From: Oikopleura dioica
Taxonomy: Eukaryota > Chordata > Appendicularia > Copelata > Oikopleuridae
Assembly (NCBI GenBank): GCA_907165135.1
Contig: OU015566.1
Location: 3,226,501-3,290,500 of the forward strand
DNA length: 64,000 nt
Direction: 5' to 3'
Shown: positions 1 to 11,500 of the stretch, piece by piece
Layout of the letters: each line of letters starts with the position of its first letter
Numbering within the stretch: the stretch's first letter is position 1
Position numbers and translations under genes: made by a program
Notes under the pieces: model-generated
Seen by the model: the letters and a program-made list of their open reading frames with translations, nothing else
Database searches by the model: none
What the model was told of the DNA's origin: nothing

Positions 1-39
1 ACTAGCCCTTGATTATTGTTCAATGACTTTTTGAAATAC

Positions 40-300
40 TTCTCTTCCAGCACATAATCTTCCACCAGATTGGTCCTCCGGAAGATCCTCCAGCAGAGAG
101 TGACCAAAATTAGCCGAAAATGGCAATTACTGGCCCTTCAAAGCTATTTAATTATCTTTTTAATTATTTGTTTTCCAGCAGTAACTCTTCCACCAGGGTG
201 GTCTTCCAGGAGGTCTTCCGGCAATTCTCGACCAAAAGTGACCTTAGGTGGCCATATACTGGCCAATCACAGCTATATATCCAATATTTTTAGTATAATC
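40..300. repeat. two units of a ~130-bp tandem repeat
   Basis: The phrase tcttccaccag[a/g][t/g]tggtc[c/t]tcc recurs at about 58 and 187, each time followed by a gaccaaaa tract and a ggc(a/c)a tract. In copy B a third unit (tcttccatcaggttgg, about 54745) precedes these two, so the array has at least three units spaced about 130 bp. I see no gene in 1-540 apart from the connexin-derived fragment annotated separately. Confidence 0.7.
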
Positions 301-362
301 CTCATAAACTATTACATAATGGGTAAAAATAATGAATAACGCAATATTTCATAATTGGGATG

Positions 363-648
363 AGTTATTTTTGATCTGAAAAAAGATGAAGCGTCCTTGG
401 ATCATAGAGAATAATAAAGCCCAAAAAAAAACCGAAAAAATAAGTACCCCTGGTCCCTAGGCGAGTTCGTAACTTTTTCTTAGATCGCCCCGCCCACGCT
501 TCATAATAATGAAATCCCAAAATTTTTTTGCAGATTCATGAATGGCACATCTAGCTCGACATAACTGCACTTTTAGATTTTTGAAAATGATACGTTTACG
601 ACATTTTGTCAAAACCGAAAATTTATATTTTCACGTCCCATTGTTACA
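363..648 (+). repeat. dispersed fragment matching the connexin locus at 38.3-38.6 kb
   Basis: This stretch is the near-perfect reverse complement of 38314-38595. It includes the tract that in the 38-kb locus acts as an intron acceptor plus part of the connexin cytoplasmic-loop exon. Here the donor equivalent reads ttgttac instead of atggtaag, so the copy is not expected to splice or code. The same fragment is present a third time at 55180-55465 within duplication copy B. Confidence 0.8.
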
Positions 649-1252
649 TAAGCAAGAAACAAAACGGAAGGAGTCGAATTTTCAGATTTGGTCGCTTTTG
701 TCGCTCGATCATCATCTTTATTTTCCTTCTCGTCTTTTTTCGCTTTTTCTAGGGCGTTTTGTCGAGCCTCGCATTCTTGATTGATTCTGAAAGAAGATAA
801 AAAGGGAGGAAAAAGAAGGATGATCCTACCGATCTTCTTCTTCTTTGAGTTGTGCTTCAAGCTGTTTTCCATCGATTGTTACACCACGGATTGTTTCGTA
901 ATCCTCAAAAGAACTTGAGCTTTTTTCGAATGAGTCGCCCTCTTGACGGTCCTTCCTGACTCAGGAAAAGTAAAACGCCAGATTCAACAGGTCGCGACAT
1001 GTTTAAATAGATGTGCAAATTCACAGTCACGGGCGCAGACTCTCAAATAAACTCTCCTACCTTTGAGTAGTCGATCTTTTCTAGGTCTTCTTTCAGCGCT
1101 CTCAGTTTTGCGGTGTATTCATTTTCGATCTTGGCCTTGTCTTTTTCAAGTTCTTCTAGCCGCAACTTTCGTGCAATCGCGATTTTTTGCTTCTTGTCAC
1201 TAGAAATGGCAGTATTTGCGATTGCCTCTTCTTTTGGCTTGTCACCTGACAT
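609..1252 (-). CDS. hypothetical charged coiled-coil protein (copy A)
   Basis: I do not recognise the family. Exon 1 runs from ATG at 1252 to about 1061 and starts MSGDKPKEEAIANTA, followed by a Lys/Glu-rich helix (KLRLEELEKDKAKIENEY). A second exon near 940-830 contains TIRGVTIDGKQLEAQL. A third exon (about 785-609) contains INQECEARQNALEKAKKD and a very acidic/basic tail. Splice sites GTAGGAGAG and GTAGGATC fit the frame. There is no signal peptide, so a cytosolic or nuclear helical protein is likely. The C-terminus after KSENSTP is uncertain. It lies 0.6 kb downstream of a K2P channel gene on the same strand. An identical copy is at 55426-56069. Confidence 0.6.
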
Positions 1253-1401
1253 AGACGACAAAAAGCATAATTGGGAGACAAACGCAAAGCATTTGAATCG
1301 CCCAATATCCATTTGGCGTGATTGGGAAGAATTGATTGATGCACATTCTAGCGCAACCAGGCGTTTTTGTGTCGCATTCTAGATCTGACCCTCCAAAGGC
1401 G

Positions 1402-1790
1402 CTACCGACGATGGAGAATAGAAGGAGAAGTCTTTATACAGGGTTTTTGATTGAAATTATGTTTCCTTGTATGAGTTATCAAAGCCCGTTCCTTAGTGCT
1501 AGAAAAGTCGAAATCCAGTATTTGCCCAATAAGGTTGTATGCTTCTGAGTCTCTTGCAGGTAATTCTCTATCACATGCCACCCTGCCATGATTCAATCCC
1601 TCTGTTATCAATTCTGTATCTTTCAAAATTCGCGAGAGAAAAATCGTATTTGAAGAGAGATTTGGTAAAAAATGTTTATTTCCTCCGGCAGCAAACTTTG
1701 GAGCCCACAGACATGATTTTGTCACGTTACATTGAATTGACGCGAATAAAAACGCAGGAAGAATTTCAATGCAAATAACAGTTTTGCTGA
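1402..1790 (-). CDS. hypothetical ORF between two minus-strand genes (copy A)
   Basis: An open minus-strand frame of up to 191 codons ends at 1402. Its downstream half, after the K2P stop codon at 1847, reads like an ordinary soluble peptide (NVTKSCLWAPKFAAGGNKHF, then LITEGLNHGRVACDRELPA). Its upstream part is antisense or overlapping to the channel exon and is probably not coding. There is no clear start or signal peptide, and I recognise no homologue. It could be a small gene, a 3' exon or chance. The same frame is at 56219-56607 in copy B. Confidence 0.25.
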
Positions 1791-1846
1791 TCTTTTTATT
1801 TTTTGATTTATAGTGGTCATTCGCTTTTTTCTTGGAGGAAAGATGG

Positions 1847-2720
1847 TTAATCCTCGTTGTTGTTTTCTGAAGATTCGAGTCGGTTTTCGAGCTTTTCTTG
1901 AATCGCGCCGATGATTGATCCCAACCAAGCGAGGCTAGAACATTTGATGAAAAAAGCCAAAAGAAGAATGTTTTCATACCCGAGATAAATGAAAATCACA
2001 ATGCCAAATTGATAGTTGCTTCCTGGGGTAACAGAATAATCCCCGAATCCAACAGTAGTAAACGTAACCACCATGAAATACAGAGCCTCAAAATAGGTCC
2101 AGCCTTCTACCAAGCAAACGATCATGGCAGGGATGCAGATGAAGAAGCCAATGCCGAAAAGAAGGACGAAGAGAAATTTCAGAAAAAGAGGAATCTTTTC
2201 GAAGCGTCGTCTTATTTTCTTCCGAATAAATGTATACTTAAAATATTTTTCATGCTATTTTTTAGATAAAAACTTACGAGTTTGGCGATTTCTCCAAGAA
2301 GAGCGCCGCAAAGAACGATTCCCGGTATCACATAAAAAATAAAGAAAATTCTGCCTCCCACAGTCTAAAGTCCTTTTTAACATGAACTCGTAGCTTGACA
2401 AACCTTAGGCGCAGTGTTTCCGTAACCAATAGTGGTCACGACGGTCATCACGAAATATACAGCGCTTTTAGGTGTCCAGTTCATCGGGCAAGGCTCCTCC
2501 GGATCTTCTTTGAACATAGAAATAGGGACGCCTTTTCCTGCGTATTCCTCTGCCGTTGCGATGATATCCGTTAGGTTCTTTTCGGACAGGACGAATTGCC
2601 CGTCGGAATTGATCTCGAAGGAATCCCGCATTTCAACAAGCGCCCTTTGAGATTCTTTGCAGCGGATTATTTCTGCTGGGCCTTCGAGCTTTCCGAAGGA
2701 AAAGGTACCAATGATGACAT
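1847..2720 (-). CDS. two-pore-domain potassium channel, K2P/KCNK family (copy A)
   Basis: A potassium leak channel of the plasma membrane. The first pore exon has the selectivity filter TTIGYGN (about 2415). The second pore has TTVGFGDY (about 2030), with the usual hydrophobic segments around each. Order: M1 (SFVFLTFIIYVIIGTF, about 2720), an extracellular cap rich in acidic residues, P1, M2/M3 (FFIFYVIPGIVLCGALLGEIAKL), P2, M4, and a short Glu/Asn-rich tail ending NNNED. Introns are small: GTTTGTCAAG..TTTAG (about 2365-2404), and one starting GTAAGTTTTT after IAKL. The N-terminal exon is unclear: an ATG at about 2822 is followed by a possible intron, but the frame does not join cleanly. Two pores per chain are diagnostic of K2P; the subfamily cannot be told. 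Identical copy at 56664-57537. Confidence 0.88.
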
Positions 2721-3164
2721 AAATGATGAAGGTTAAAAAAACGAAGCTTTTTTAAAATGTCAATTTTTCAGTGAAAAATATTTATGATCAAAAATAAATG
2801 ACACTTTCCAAGGACGTCGCCATTTTCCCTTCTTTACCGAGCATTTTCCCTCTTCTTCTTTTCGTCCCACCACCTCGCGATTGACTTCTCTCGTTTCCAT
2901 TTTCGGAAAACGAACTTTTTTGATTAATTTCTCGATTCTTTGTTATCGTTAAAATAGTTTTAGGTGGTCTTGATTGCGGCCTGCCTCGAAACTAATAAAC
3001 TTCTGACAACAAGCTGTTGCCGTATTATGCCATAAATTTTATTTTCTTTGTTACGTTCGAGACGAATTTTAAGGTCAGCACCTTTCCGCATTGTTGCTTT
3101 CAAGTTCAGAGCCTTTCAAAGGCAGTTGTGAATATTCATTAGTACAGTCGTTCTCTGACTATAA

Positions 3165-3180
3165 GGCAAATATATAACGA
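3165..3180 (+). promoter_or_regulatory. TATA-like box upstream of the kinase-like gene
   Basis: The motif aaatatataacg lies about 95 bp before the ATG at 3270, in an otherwise gene-free stretch between divergent genes (K2P on minus, kinase-like on plus). Position and sequence fit a core promoter; no experimental support is visible. The same motif is in copy B near 57985. Confidence 0.35.
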
Positions 3181-3269
3181 GAACCAGAGCAAATAGAGAT
3201 TCTGTAACGACTGCTTTTTCGAGTAAAAAGAACTCTCATTATAAGATCACGTCTTTTTTTTTTGACATT

Positions 3270-5412
3270 TTGTTCATGCGAGTAACCACTCATCCAGAGG
3301 AATTGGCAAGAGAAAATGTCGAAAAATGGTTGCCAAATTTTACGCGGAAACTCAGGCGATCAACAAGTAGAAATGATTTAGACAGGCTCATTTTATCTGT
3401 CGAAAGAATGGAATTTTATAATCATGATTGTGCAAATTGGACTCAAGTTCTTTTTGAAGACCAACATTCATATGAAATGGGGGGAAAAATTCTCGGAAGC
3501 GAAGAATTGCTTCTTGATGTATTTGAGCCGACAGCATTTCAAAAAGAGATTCTCGCTAGAAACCCACAATTGAAAGGAAAATTGATCGAGCGAAAAGACT
3601 TGAATGAAGAAACTGGAGAATGGCTACTTGATGAATTTCTTGCTGAGAAAACGATTTCAATTGGGGGCGAAGCGATTATTTTGACGGAAAATTTCGAGGG
3701 CTTCGAAGTCGCTGTTCGCGTTCAAGCGTTTGACCCGTTTCTTTTTACAAATGATCTGAATGATGACGACTTGAGATTTGAGATTCATCTTTCAAACGGC
3801 TACGAAATAGCGGAGGATAATTCTGAAGATGATGATGATGATGATTCACAAGTGATTCCATTTCATAAAAATCTCGTCAAAAATTCCTGCAATATCGAAT
3901 TTTTCGCAAGTGAAGATTGGGAAAAGCAAGACTGCTTAGGGTGGATCACAATTATGGAAAGATGCGACGGCGATTTAAGAGGTAGACTAAAAGCAGACGA
4001 TTTGGCATTTGAAGAGCGAAAGAAAATCGCGATTGGAGTCAAGGAAGGAGACGATTATTTGGAGAGAATTGGAATTACGCATTTCGACCAGAAGCCGGAA
4101 AATATTCTTCTCGTCAATGGGGTGCCAAAATGGAGTGATTTCGGAATCGTCTGGGATCGCTCAGGAAGAGAAAGCTATCGAAAACTTGGTTACGTCAGAA
4201 GAGGCAGCAGATTTTCAAATTATCGATGTCTTTGTAAGCTTTCCATTTATTTTTCAAAATTGTTCATTTTAGATTCGGGATCTCCGGCCTTTTCATTGAA
4301 TTGGCAGCTCTGTGGAACCACCGGAGAATATTTTTCGAATATTTATGTTTTTATTCTGTGCGAGTGGAAAACTGCATGGAATCTTTGCTTCAGCCCAGTT
4401 TCACATGATCAAGCGGAGAAAATAAAGAGAAAACTAAAAGTTTGTCCAGATATTTTTTATTTGAACCGTCGATTTCTCTTTAAGATCTTGAACGCTGAAT
4501 GGTTATCAAATAAAACTTTCAAAATTGACGACATCGAGAAGTTATCGAAAGCCATCACAATCAAAAACGCTCATTTTTATTATTGTCTGGAGAACCAAAG
4601 TTTTACGAAGTCGCTTGAAATGGAAAATTTGAAACATCGACTAGCTAGAATGATGGATCTTGAATTCGAAAACTTGACGACGAAAAATATTGCTCAGAGA
4701 GAACGATTCCTTTCCGTCCCATTTTCTGTCAGCATTCTTGTTCGATGGACCATCAAAAATGACCTTCAGACGACTGATATAAAAATGGAGAGCAAATATT
4801 CTCTTCACAAAATTTTTATAATCTTGACGATGGTTATTTACCCACGAAGCTTGCTGGGATTTAATCTGAATCCAAGAAACGCTAAGGGGGATTTTCAAAC
4901 GACCGATGTCGAGATACTCCTAAAAAGGCTTAAATATCCATCTTTTTTGAACAAAAGTGGCTTTGACATTTTCAAAGAAAGTGGCGATTTAGAGGGAGAG
5001 CTTGATTTTCAGCAAGGTTTGTTTCATAATTGTCATCGTTTTTATTTTTTTTCTAGTTCTTCTTCATCAAAACTTTCATTTCACCCGCCCGTTGAGTGTA
5101 ACTGGCGCTTATCTGGATTCCAAAGGAAGCGTCATTTTCCACCAAATGCTTCTTGCCGGAATCGAATACAATGAGTACATTTTGCAAAATACGCTCAGTG
5201 CAGCTTCATCATCGCAAATAAGAATCCCTCTTGACCGACGATACTACGCCTCTTACAAGATGACCAGATATTGCTACGACAATTACAACGACCTCATTTA
5301 CTACGGACCAAAAAATGAATTTATTAAATTGGCGAATGAGCAAATCAATATGAAAAAAGAAGTCTGGCATCTTCTTCCCCAAGCCTATTCAATTATTCTT
5401 ACTGATAAATAA
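3270..5412 (+). CDS. divergent protein-kinase-like protein (copy A, intact frame)
   Basis: Three exons: 3270 to about 4231, about 4271-5014, and 5055-5412, with introns GTAAGC..TTTTAG (39 nt) and GTTTGT..TTCTAG (40 nt). The first intron is a multiple of three and stop-free, so it can be misread as coding. Residues around 270-300 hold a catalytic-loop-like HFDQKPENILL followed by SDFG, matching the HxDxKPxN and DFG motifs of eukaryotic kinases. MERCDGDLRGRL just before resembles the hinge/alpha-D region. I see no Gly-rich loop or VAIK lysine, and the N-terminal 230 residues have an Asp/Glu run. The C-terminal ~350 residues match nothing I know. It may be an active atypical kinase or a pseudokinase. 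Copy B (58086-60229) has a frameshift. Confidence 0.7.
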
Positions 5413-6269
5413 AGCTTTTTCCTGATAGCATCTTAATCCCTGTTTACAATCAAACGTTATTTCAACCACTCGTAAATAAGAGCGAGGTTGGCAAAATTCA
5501 TCCATAAATCCGAGAGCTTATTTGACCTGTGAAACGATTTTGCATTTTTCCGAGATCAACAAGGTTCATGAAGATTCAAATGCAGGTTATTTTCATCAGC
5601 AGGATTAATATCTTTTGAATTTTCGATAAAGCATTTCAGTGATATATTTCCCTAGTCAATAGAATTGAAAGAAAATACTATCTTTTGAAAGCATTATTTA
5701 ATCAACTCAAATTCGAGACACACATTAAATTGTGACAGACTCATCGAGAATTGGAGCCAGTGAATGATGTCTAATGACTTTGATTTGAGCAATCTTCGAA
5801 AACAATTTTCCCCATTCATCTTAGTTCGACCGTAAATCTGTGCTTCCGATTTATGGTTTTTCTTTTAACGATTGTTGACGTAGCCTACAAAATCCTCTCG
5901 AAATATTGCTTTCAATGATCGTCAATAATCGTAATAACATTTAATATTTTTAAACGTCATTTTGACATTGTAAAACTTGATTTTCCAAAGAAACTGATAT
6001 AATTTCCTTCGGTATTAAAAAAGCAATAAACATTTGTTTCGATTAGTTTTTTTCTGAATTGATACAAATACAAGGCCGAATCTACGAAACAAGCTGCCGA
6101 CAACATAATTCTCAAGATTTATCGGAGGATAAGCCCTTAATTTTTATCAGCCTGGACGGGCATTGTAGATTAATCTCGCTGCAGATCGTAAAAGCTTAAG
6201 CTCCTGGTGTTGTAGCGCTACGTGAGCGATCATAATATCAGTAGAGAAAAAAACGAAACGAAACTACGA
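5413..6269. other. intergenic, no gene seen
   Basis: AT-rich DNA between the kinase-like gene and the EGF/mucin gene. Short frames only and no splice-linked coding pattern. The 3' untranslated region of the kinase-like gene (aataaa at 5407-5412, overlapping its stop) and the promoter of the EGF/mucin gene must lie here. Confidence 0.6.
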
Positions 6270-8526
6270 ATGAAATATAAAGTTTGTAAACAAAATTAAT
6301 CAAAAGATAACAGAACAAAAGTTTGAAACTTAAACTTAAAATTTTCTTTCTTTTTTTATGAAATCTTTAGTTCTTCCTGGGCATCCTGTGCCTAGGAACA
6401 GTATCCTGCCTTGGAGTAACCGACCTCACTTGCGCTGAAAACTCTGATTGCTACGCATACAATGCTTTTTGCAATTCAACAACCTTGACTTGCTACTGCA
6501 ACGATGCATTCTCCTACTACCTTACCCCGCAAGACCCCGAAATCGAAGTCAATGGGCAATTATTGGAAGAAACATGCGTCTTAAAAACTCGTAAAGTCCC
6601 CCTTTTGCCCTCCGTCCAAATCAAGGCCAATTTAGCTTGCGACTTTTACGTGGAGGAAAATGGCCCGTGCCCTGCTAACTCGAATTGCATGATTCAAATC
6701 GATGGAACTGCCGAGTGCGCTTGTTATCCTGGCTTCGAATCGACGGATGCTGACGGTCAAGTCGGAGTGGATGGGGTTACTTGTGAAAGGAAAGGGATGA
6801 TAAAATCATTTTTGTTTTTCATGAAATCAATTTATCAATCCAAAAATAAAGAATTAATCCATGCAACTCCTACTCCTGTGACGCAATAGCAAATTCTGAG
6901 TGCGTTGCCCTTTCCGAAACGGAAGCTAATTGTGCATGTGGCAATCTTTACGAGCCGTACGTTTTCGGACAATCATGGGAGCTGTCAGAAGACGATCTTT
7001 TTCCCAATTCATTTGCGCCAGACGTCATTTGCAATCCTAAATTTCCCTGTTTTGATCAAACCTGTGGTGGGAATCAGACCTGTGTCGTGAACAACAACGA
7101 TGACGGAATTCCCACTGCTTTCTGTGCCTGCGACGATGGCTTTTCCTCTACTGGAGCTCAAACAGTCCTCATGTCGGATGGCGGTCTTGAGTGCGAAGAT
7201 CTCGACGAGTGCTCTGATGACGCGCTTAACTTTTGCGCTGCCACTCAAACCTGCATCAACCAAGTTGGAAGCTACGAATGCGAATGCTCTCCTGGATACC
7301 TTCCAAATACTGACGAGAACACAGTGTCTGTTGCTCCTTGTGTCCAATGCTCAGGACCAGGGGCAACGGAAAATGACGGAGAATGCACTTGTTATAATGG
7401 AGCGATTCTGAGCGAGGGTGATAGTACCCTCTGTGTGTGTCCTGATGGTTGGGAACAGGTAGGTAATATGTGTTCGCTAGGAGGAACTTCTTCGACAACA
7501 ACCACAACTACTACCACAACTACGACTACAACAACAACTACTTCCACGACGACAAGTAAGACTACGACAACAACCACTACTACGACGACAACCACTACTA
7601 CGACGACAACCACAACAACGACAACTACAACAACGACAACTACTTCAACAACAACAACTACCACTACTACCACTACGACAAGTACAACTACGACAACTAC
7701 GACTTCCACAACGACCACTACTACGACGACAACAACAACAACTACAACTACTACAACAACGACAACTACATCCACCACAACTACAAGCACAACAACAACA
7801 ACTACGACAACAAGTACGTCGACAACTACTACAAGCACCATCACAAGCACAACCAAAAGTACAACAACGAGCACAACTACCACCTCGACTACCACGACTA
7901 CTTCAACAAATACAACTACCTCGACGACTACTACCACAACGTCAACAACTACAACAACAACCACTACCACCACAAGCACAACGAGCACAACTACGACCAC
8001 TACAACCATATCTCAAACAACAACTTCAGGCGAACCTTGCTTTGGTCCAACCAGCCGTTTTGAAAATGGCGCTTGCACTTGCGACTTTACAATCCGAAGT
8101 ATCGAACTAAAAGATGACCAGAAAACCTGCCGTTGCAAAGAAAAATTTACTTGGAGAGAGAATCTTGGAATTTGCGACTGTGAGCCTGGTCTTTTCGTGA
8201 GTACAAAAGTTTATAGAAATCATTAAATGAGTTAAAAGAAATCGATTCGGGGAGGTTGCGTTCCACCAGAAGACAACTACATTCAATGGAAGGGACCCTT
8301 CGGAAAATGCGAAGGAAATCGTCGGAAACGAGCGATCAAGCAAATCGACCGTGTTGAAAATGGCGCTACTGAGGTTAGGTTATCTTCTTAATTAATATAA
8401 GAACAATGTCAAGGCTCCTTGGTTCGGAAGAAATGTCAACTCTTGGAAAGTCACTGAAAAATGCGGCGCCGATAGACCAGGTTCGAATCCTTCGAAAGAA
8501 GATAATTGAAGACTTTATAGATTTTT
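6270..8526 (+). pseudogene. secreted EGF-like / Thr-rich mucin-type protein, 3'-truncated copy A
   Basis: Exon 1 is four codons (MKYK, 6270-6281). After an 89-nt intron, exon 2 (6371-6789) supplies a hydrophobic signal peptide (FFLGILCLGTVSCLG) and Cys-rich EGF-like repeats. An intron with GA..AG ends (6790-6851) joins TCER to INPCNSYSC. Exon 3 (6852-8196) has more EGF modules, including the calcium-binding-type signature DLDECSDD, then a Thr tract of about 180 residues with scattered Ser (7493-8030), then Cys-rich sequence. Further exons are 8239-8373, 8402-8480 and the start of one at 8521. The long Thr/Ser tract predicts dense O-glycosylation, as in mucins or house/gelatin proteins. The copy stops at the duplication breakpoint 8526/8527; the continuation exists only in copy B. 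Confidence 0.8.
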
Positions 8527-11500
8527 TAAGCCATCACCACCGACTGGAATCGCTGTCTCATGCCATTTCTTACATTCTGGCTCACAAAGCGTCCCTTCAG
8601 GAACAAAACCGCCTCTGGTATCTCTGCACATCCAGTTGTAAAACTCGCTGACGGGCAATTCTGACATGTTGCATCCGCTTGGGACGCAATCGCAGCCGCC
8701 GTAGGGGATGTCAGTATGGTCGTGGGTGAAGAACACGTGACCGTCGACGGCATTGCATCGAGCGGTTTTGGAAAGAAGGTCGCCGGAGGAACATTTTAAC
8801 TCGAAGTTGGCTGGACAGGTGGGGATGCAAAAGTCGCCCTGGTCGACATCGCCGAATGCGTTATCGCCTTTTTCGAGTTCGATAAGAGCCAAATTAGATC
8901 AAAAAAGGAAAAACTAAAAGAAGAAATTATCAAACACTGTCCTAAACAAGTCCAATTTCCAGCGCTCAGCCAAGGAAGATCAAATTCCGAGCACTTCTGA
9001 TCTTCATCAAGATAGTCGTCCTCCCAACTAGTCGCGTTTCCTGTTGAGTTTCCATTGAGCATGTCATCGACTTGCCAGTGGATTCCAGAAGGAGGAGCGA
9101 AAGTTGTCGTCATGTCGAACTCGTTGCTACGGTCAAGGCAGTTGGGTATGTAGTTGACGGGATCCCACTCGTTGATTTGATCGTTGTAGGTTAACCAACC
9201 GGATGCTGAAGAAAATGGGTTGATTTTTGGGTCGAAAAACGGGTCTTTTTTTACCTTCGTTGGCGCATTGTCCCGGCGCAAAGTTTCCAAAAGAGTAAGC
9301 ACTATCCGATCCGAGCGTTCTCCCGAGAATCCAAAATCCCATCCTGTCATTCAAATAAATGACCTTGGAACTGCTCGGCGATCGGTACCATTTTTGCCCT
9401 GCCCAGGTTCCTTGTTCTTCAAAAACTTCGCCTCCAAACTCCCATTTTTTGCAGCAGTTTTCTTCGCAGCCCATTTCATCCGAGCCGTCAGTGCAATCAG
9501 CGAACCCATCGCATCGGCGAGAGGCAAAGTATTGTTCTCCGCCGCTGTTGCACATTTCCAGCTCGTTGCCGCAAGTAGGATCGCAGCCGTAACTCTTGCA
9601 GATGCCCATCATGTCTTTTGTCGTCGGACGAAGTCGTTGGCCATTCGTGATCGGATTCAAGCCGCTTTTGAGCGTCAGAGTCGGGCCGTTACCATTCGAA
9701 AAAGCATCGGTCGAGTAATGCATTACGCTGTTGATATCGTAGCCGATGAAATTATCAGAAAACTGGTTCATGGAAATCTTGGAGAAATCCGAGGCATGTC
9801 CGTTTCGGATGTTTTCCCAGTGGATGTCGACGAAGTTGTCTCGATCGGGTCGCTGATGCTCGTGGAGAAAACCAAGCGCGTGGAAGAATTCGTGAAGGGA
9901 TCGGCCGAGAGTATGGCAGCCAGAACCAAGACTGATTGAGGTGATAAGAAGACTTGGAAATAGAGAAATTCGACATTTTTGATACAAAAATATTGTCCAA
10001 ATTTCGACAAAAAAAAACGGATTTTTTCGACAATTTTTTTTCTGAAATCTGATTGGCCAAATTTGATTGGTCAAAAATGTCGATATTTTGGTCAAATTCA
10101 TTATTTTTATTTTGCCGATTTTAGCCCCTTTTCAAGAAACCTGATGTTATGAAGTTTTCTCTATCATTTTTCGGGGATTAAAAAAGGTATCGCCCAACGC
10201 TTTAGATAAATGAAAACCCCTCTCTGAAAGCAACCCTCTCGCGAATTGAACGTGTCTAGTACCAGTTTTACGAAAAACGGCTTCTCGACTGCCGCAGCTC
10301 ACATTCCGAAGAGCCATTCCGCGGACATAATCTCTGTCAATTATTGAGCAACGTTGGCGATTAAATTTTTTGAAGAAAAAATCCCTGAAAATTTCAAAAA
10401 TCCCTAAAACTCGAAAATTATTGCTTACGTCGAGATTTTATGACGAAAACCGAATTTTACATTGAACTTCATTTTATGGATTTTTTTCTGTTTCTTAACA
10501 GACGTGAAAACCCGCCTTTATCTCGAGTATTTTCATGCAAAGTGAACGTAAAGGCGCAGCTTTAGCGCCGATTACGGAAAAAACGTTGTCAAAGTTTACG
10601 CGATTGGATCCAGCTCGTCCAGAATGCGTGAGGCATACTCTGCTGTGAAAACATGATATCAGCGCCTATCACGCTGCGAGAAAAACAAAATTCGAAGGCA
10701 AGGGGTTATTTCGATGAATTTTTTATCGAAGCGTTTTTTTTGATTGGACAAAAAAGATAATCATCAAAAAGCTAGAAAACCTGTTAGATTTTATGTTTCT
10801 CAAAGCTAAATTTCGTGCTTATCCCTAGAACATGTTAAATCCTCCTCCCGTTAGCGCCCGAAATTATAAATTCTACAACCCCTTCAACCAAATTTTCGCA
10901 GCTTTTCGAGTCTAAGGTGGCCCAAAATTTACAAACAGAACGAAAAATTTACACAATCGGCTGGTTTTTGAGGTGGAAATTCTATTCGATTGAATATTAT
11001 GCGACTGTGGCATGGGCGAAATTCGCAAATGAATTCGATTTGTTTTCAAATTTCCCATTTTTTTTTACGAAAAATACACAAAAACTTTCTTGGATTTGAA
11101 GAAGATCACGTTGTTTTTTTAGAGAAAATTCGGTATCCGACCGCGAAGATAATATGAGCCGCAATAGATACGTCAGCCGGAAAATATATTATCAAATAGA
11201 TTTTGATCGATTTCCACTCCGGAAACATAAAGTCGGAAATATGTCCAAATTTCATGAAAAAGCATGCATCATGTTTTCTTTTTAACCCCATTGGTCATTT
11301 GTGTCCAAAGTGGACATTTTAAATTTTTATTTTTCACGATTATCGCTTAAAAAATTTGGGTCCCCAAGTTAGGAGATGTCAGGAAACAACAAAAATCCCG
11401 GCAAATTTCGCTTGAAAATTTTCGACAAATCAGAAGCCTGGATTCCCCAAACGAGCCAATCAGAAGCCAAGTAGCCACCCACGCATAATTTTTCGATATT

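Larger units (their letters stand above)
1..8526. repeat. segmental duplication, copy A (partner 54818-63343)
   Basis: This block is the same as 54818-63343 in direct orientation. The only differences I found are homopolymer lengths: a T run near 2910 (6 versus 7), a T run near 3255 (10 versus 8), and an A run near 4923 (5 versus 6). The identity covers introns, intergenic DNA and the long Thr-codon tract. Copy A begins at or before the window edge. It ends inside an exon of the EGF/mucin gene, after the six bases attttt at 8521-8526. Copy B continues that gene; copy A does not. Confidence 0.97.

Noticed and set aside
7392-8009. Long minus-strand frame of almost pure Val
   Set aside because: It is the antisense of the Thr-codon tract; repetitive codons remove stops. 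The plus strand has the signal peptide, EGF pattern and splice sites.
8465-8500. tRNA-like T-arm word ggttcgaatcc
   Set aside because: No acceptor, D or anticodon stems fit around it; the word is the exon end and donor of a 40-nt intron in the EGF/mucin gene.
9220-9939. 239-codon plus-strand frame
   Set aside because: Antisense to the astacin catalytic exon, which has HEFFHALGFLHEHQRPDRD and LDLR-A motifs on the minus strand.
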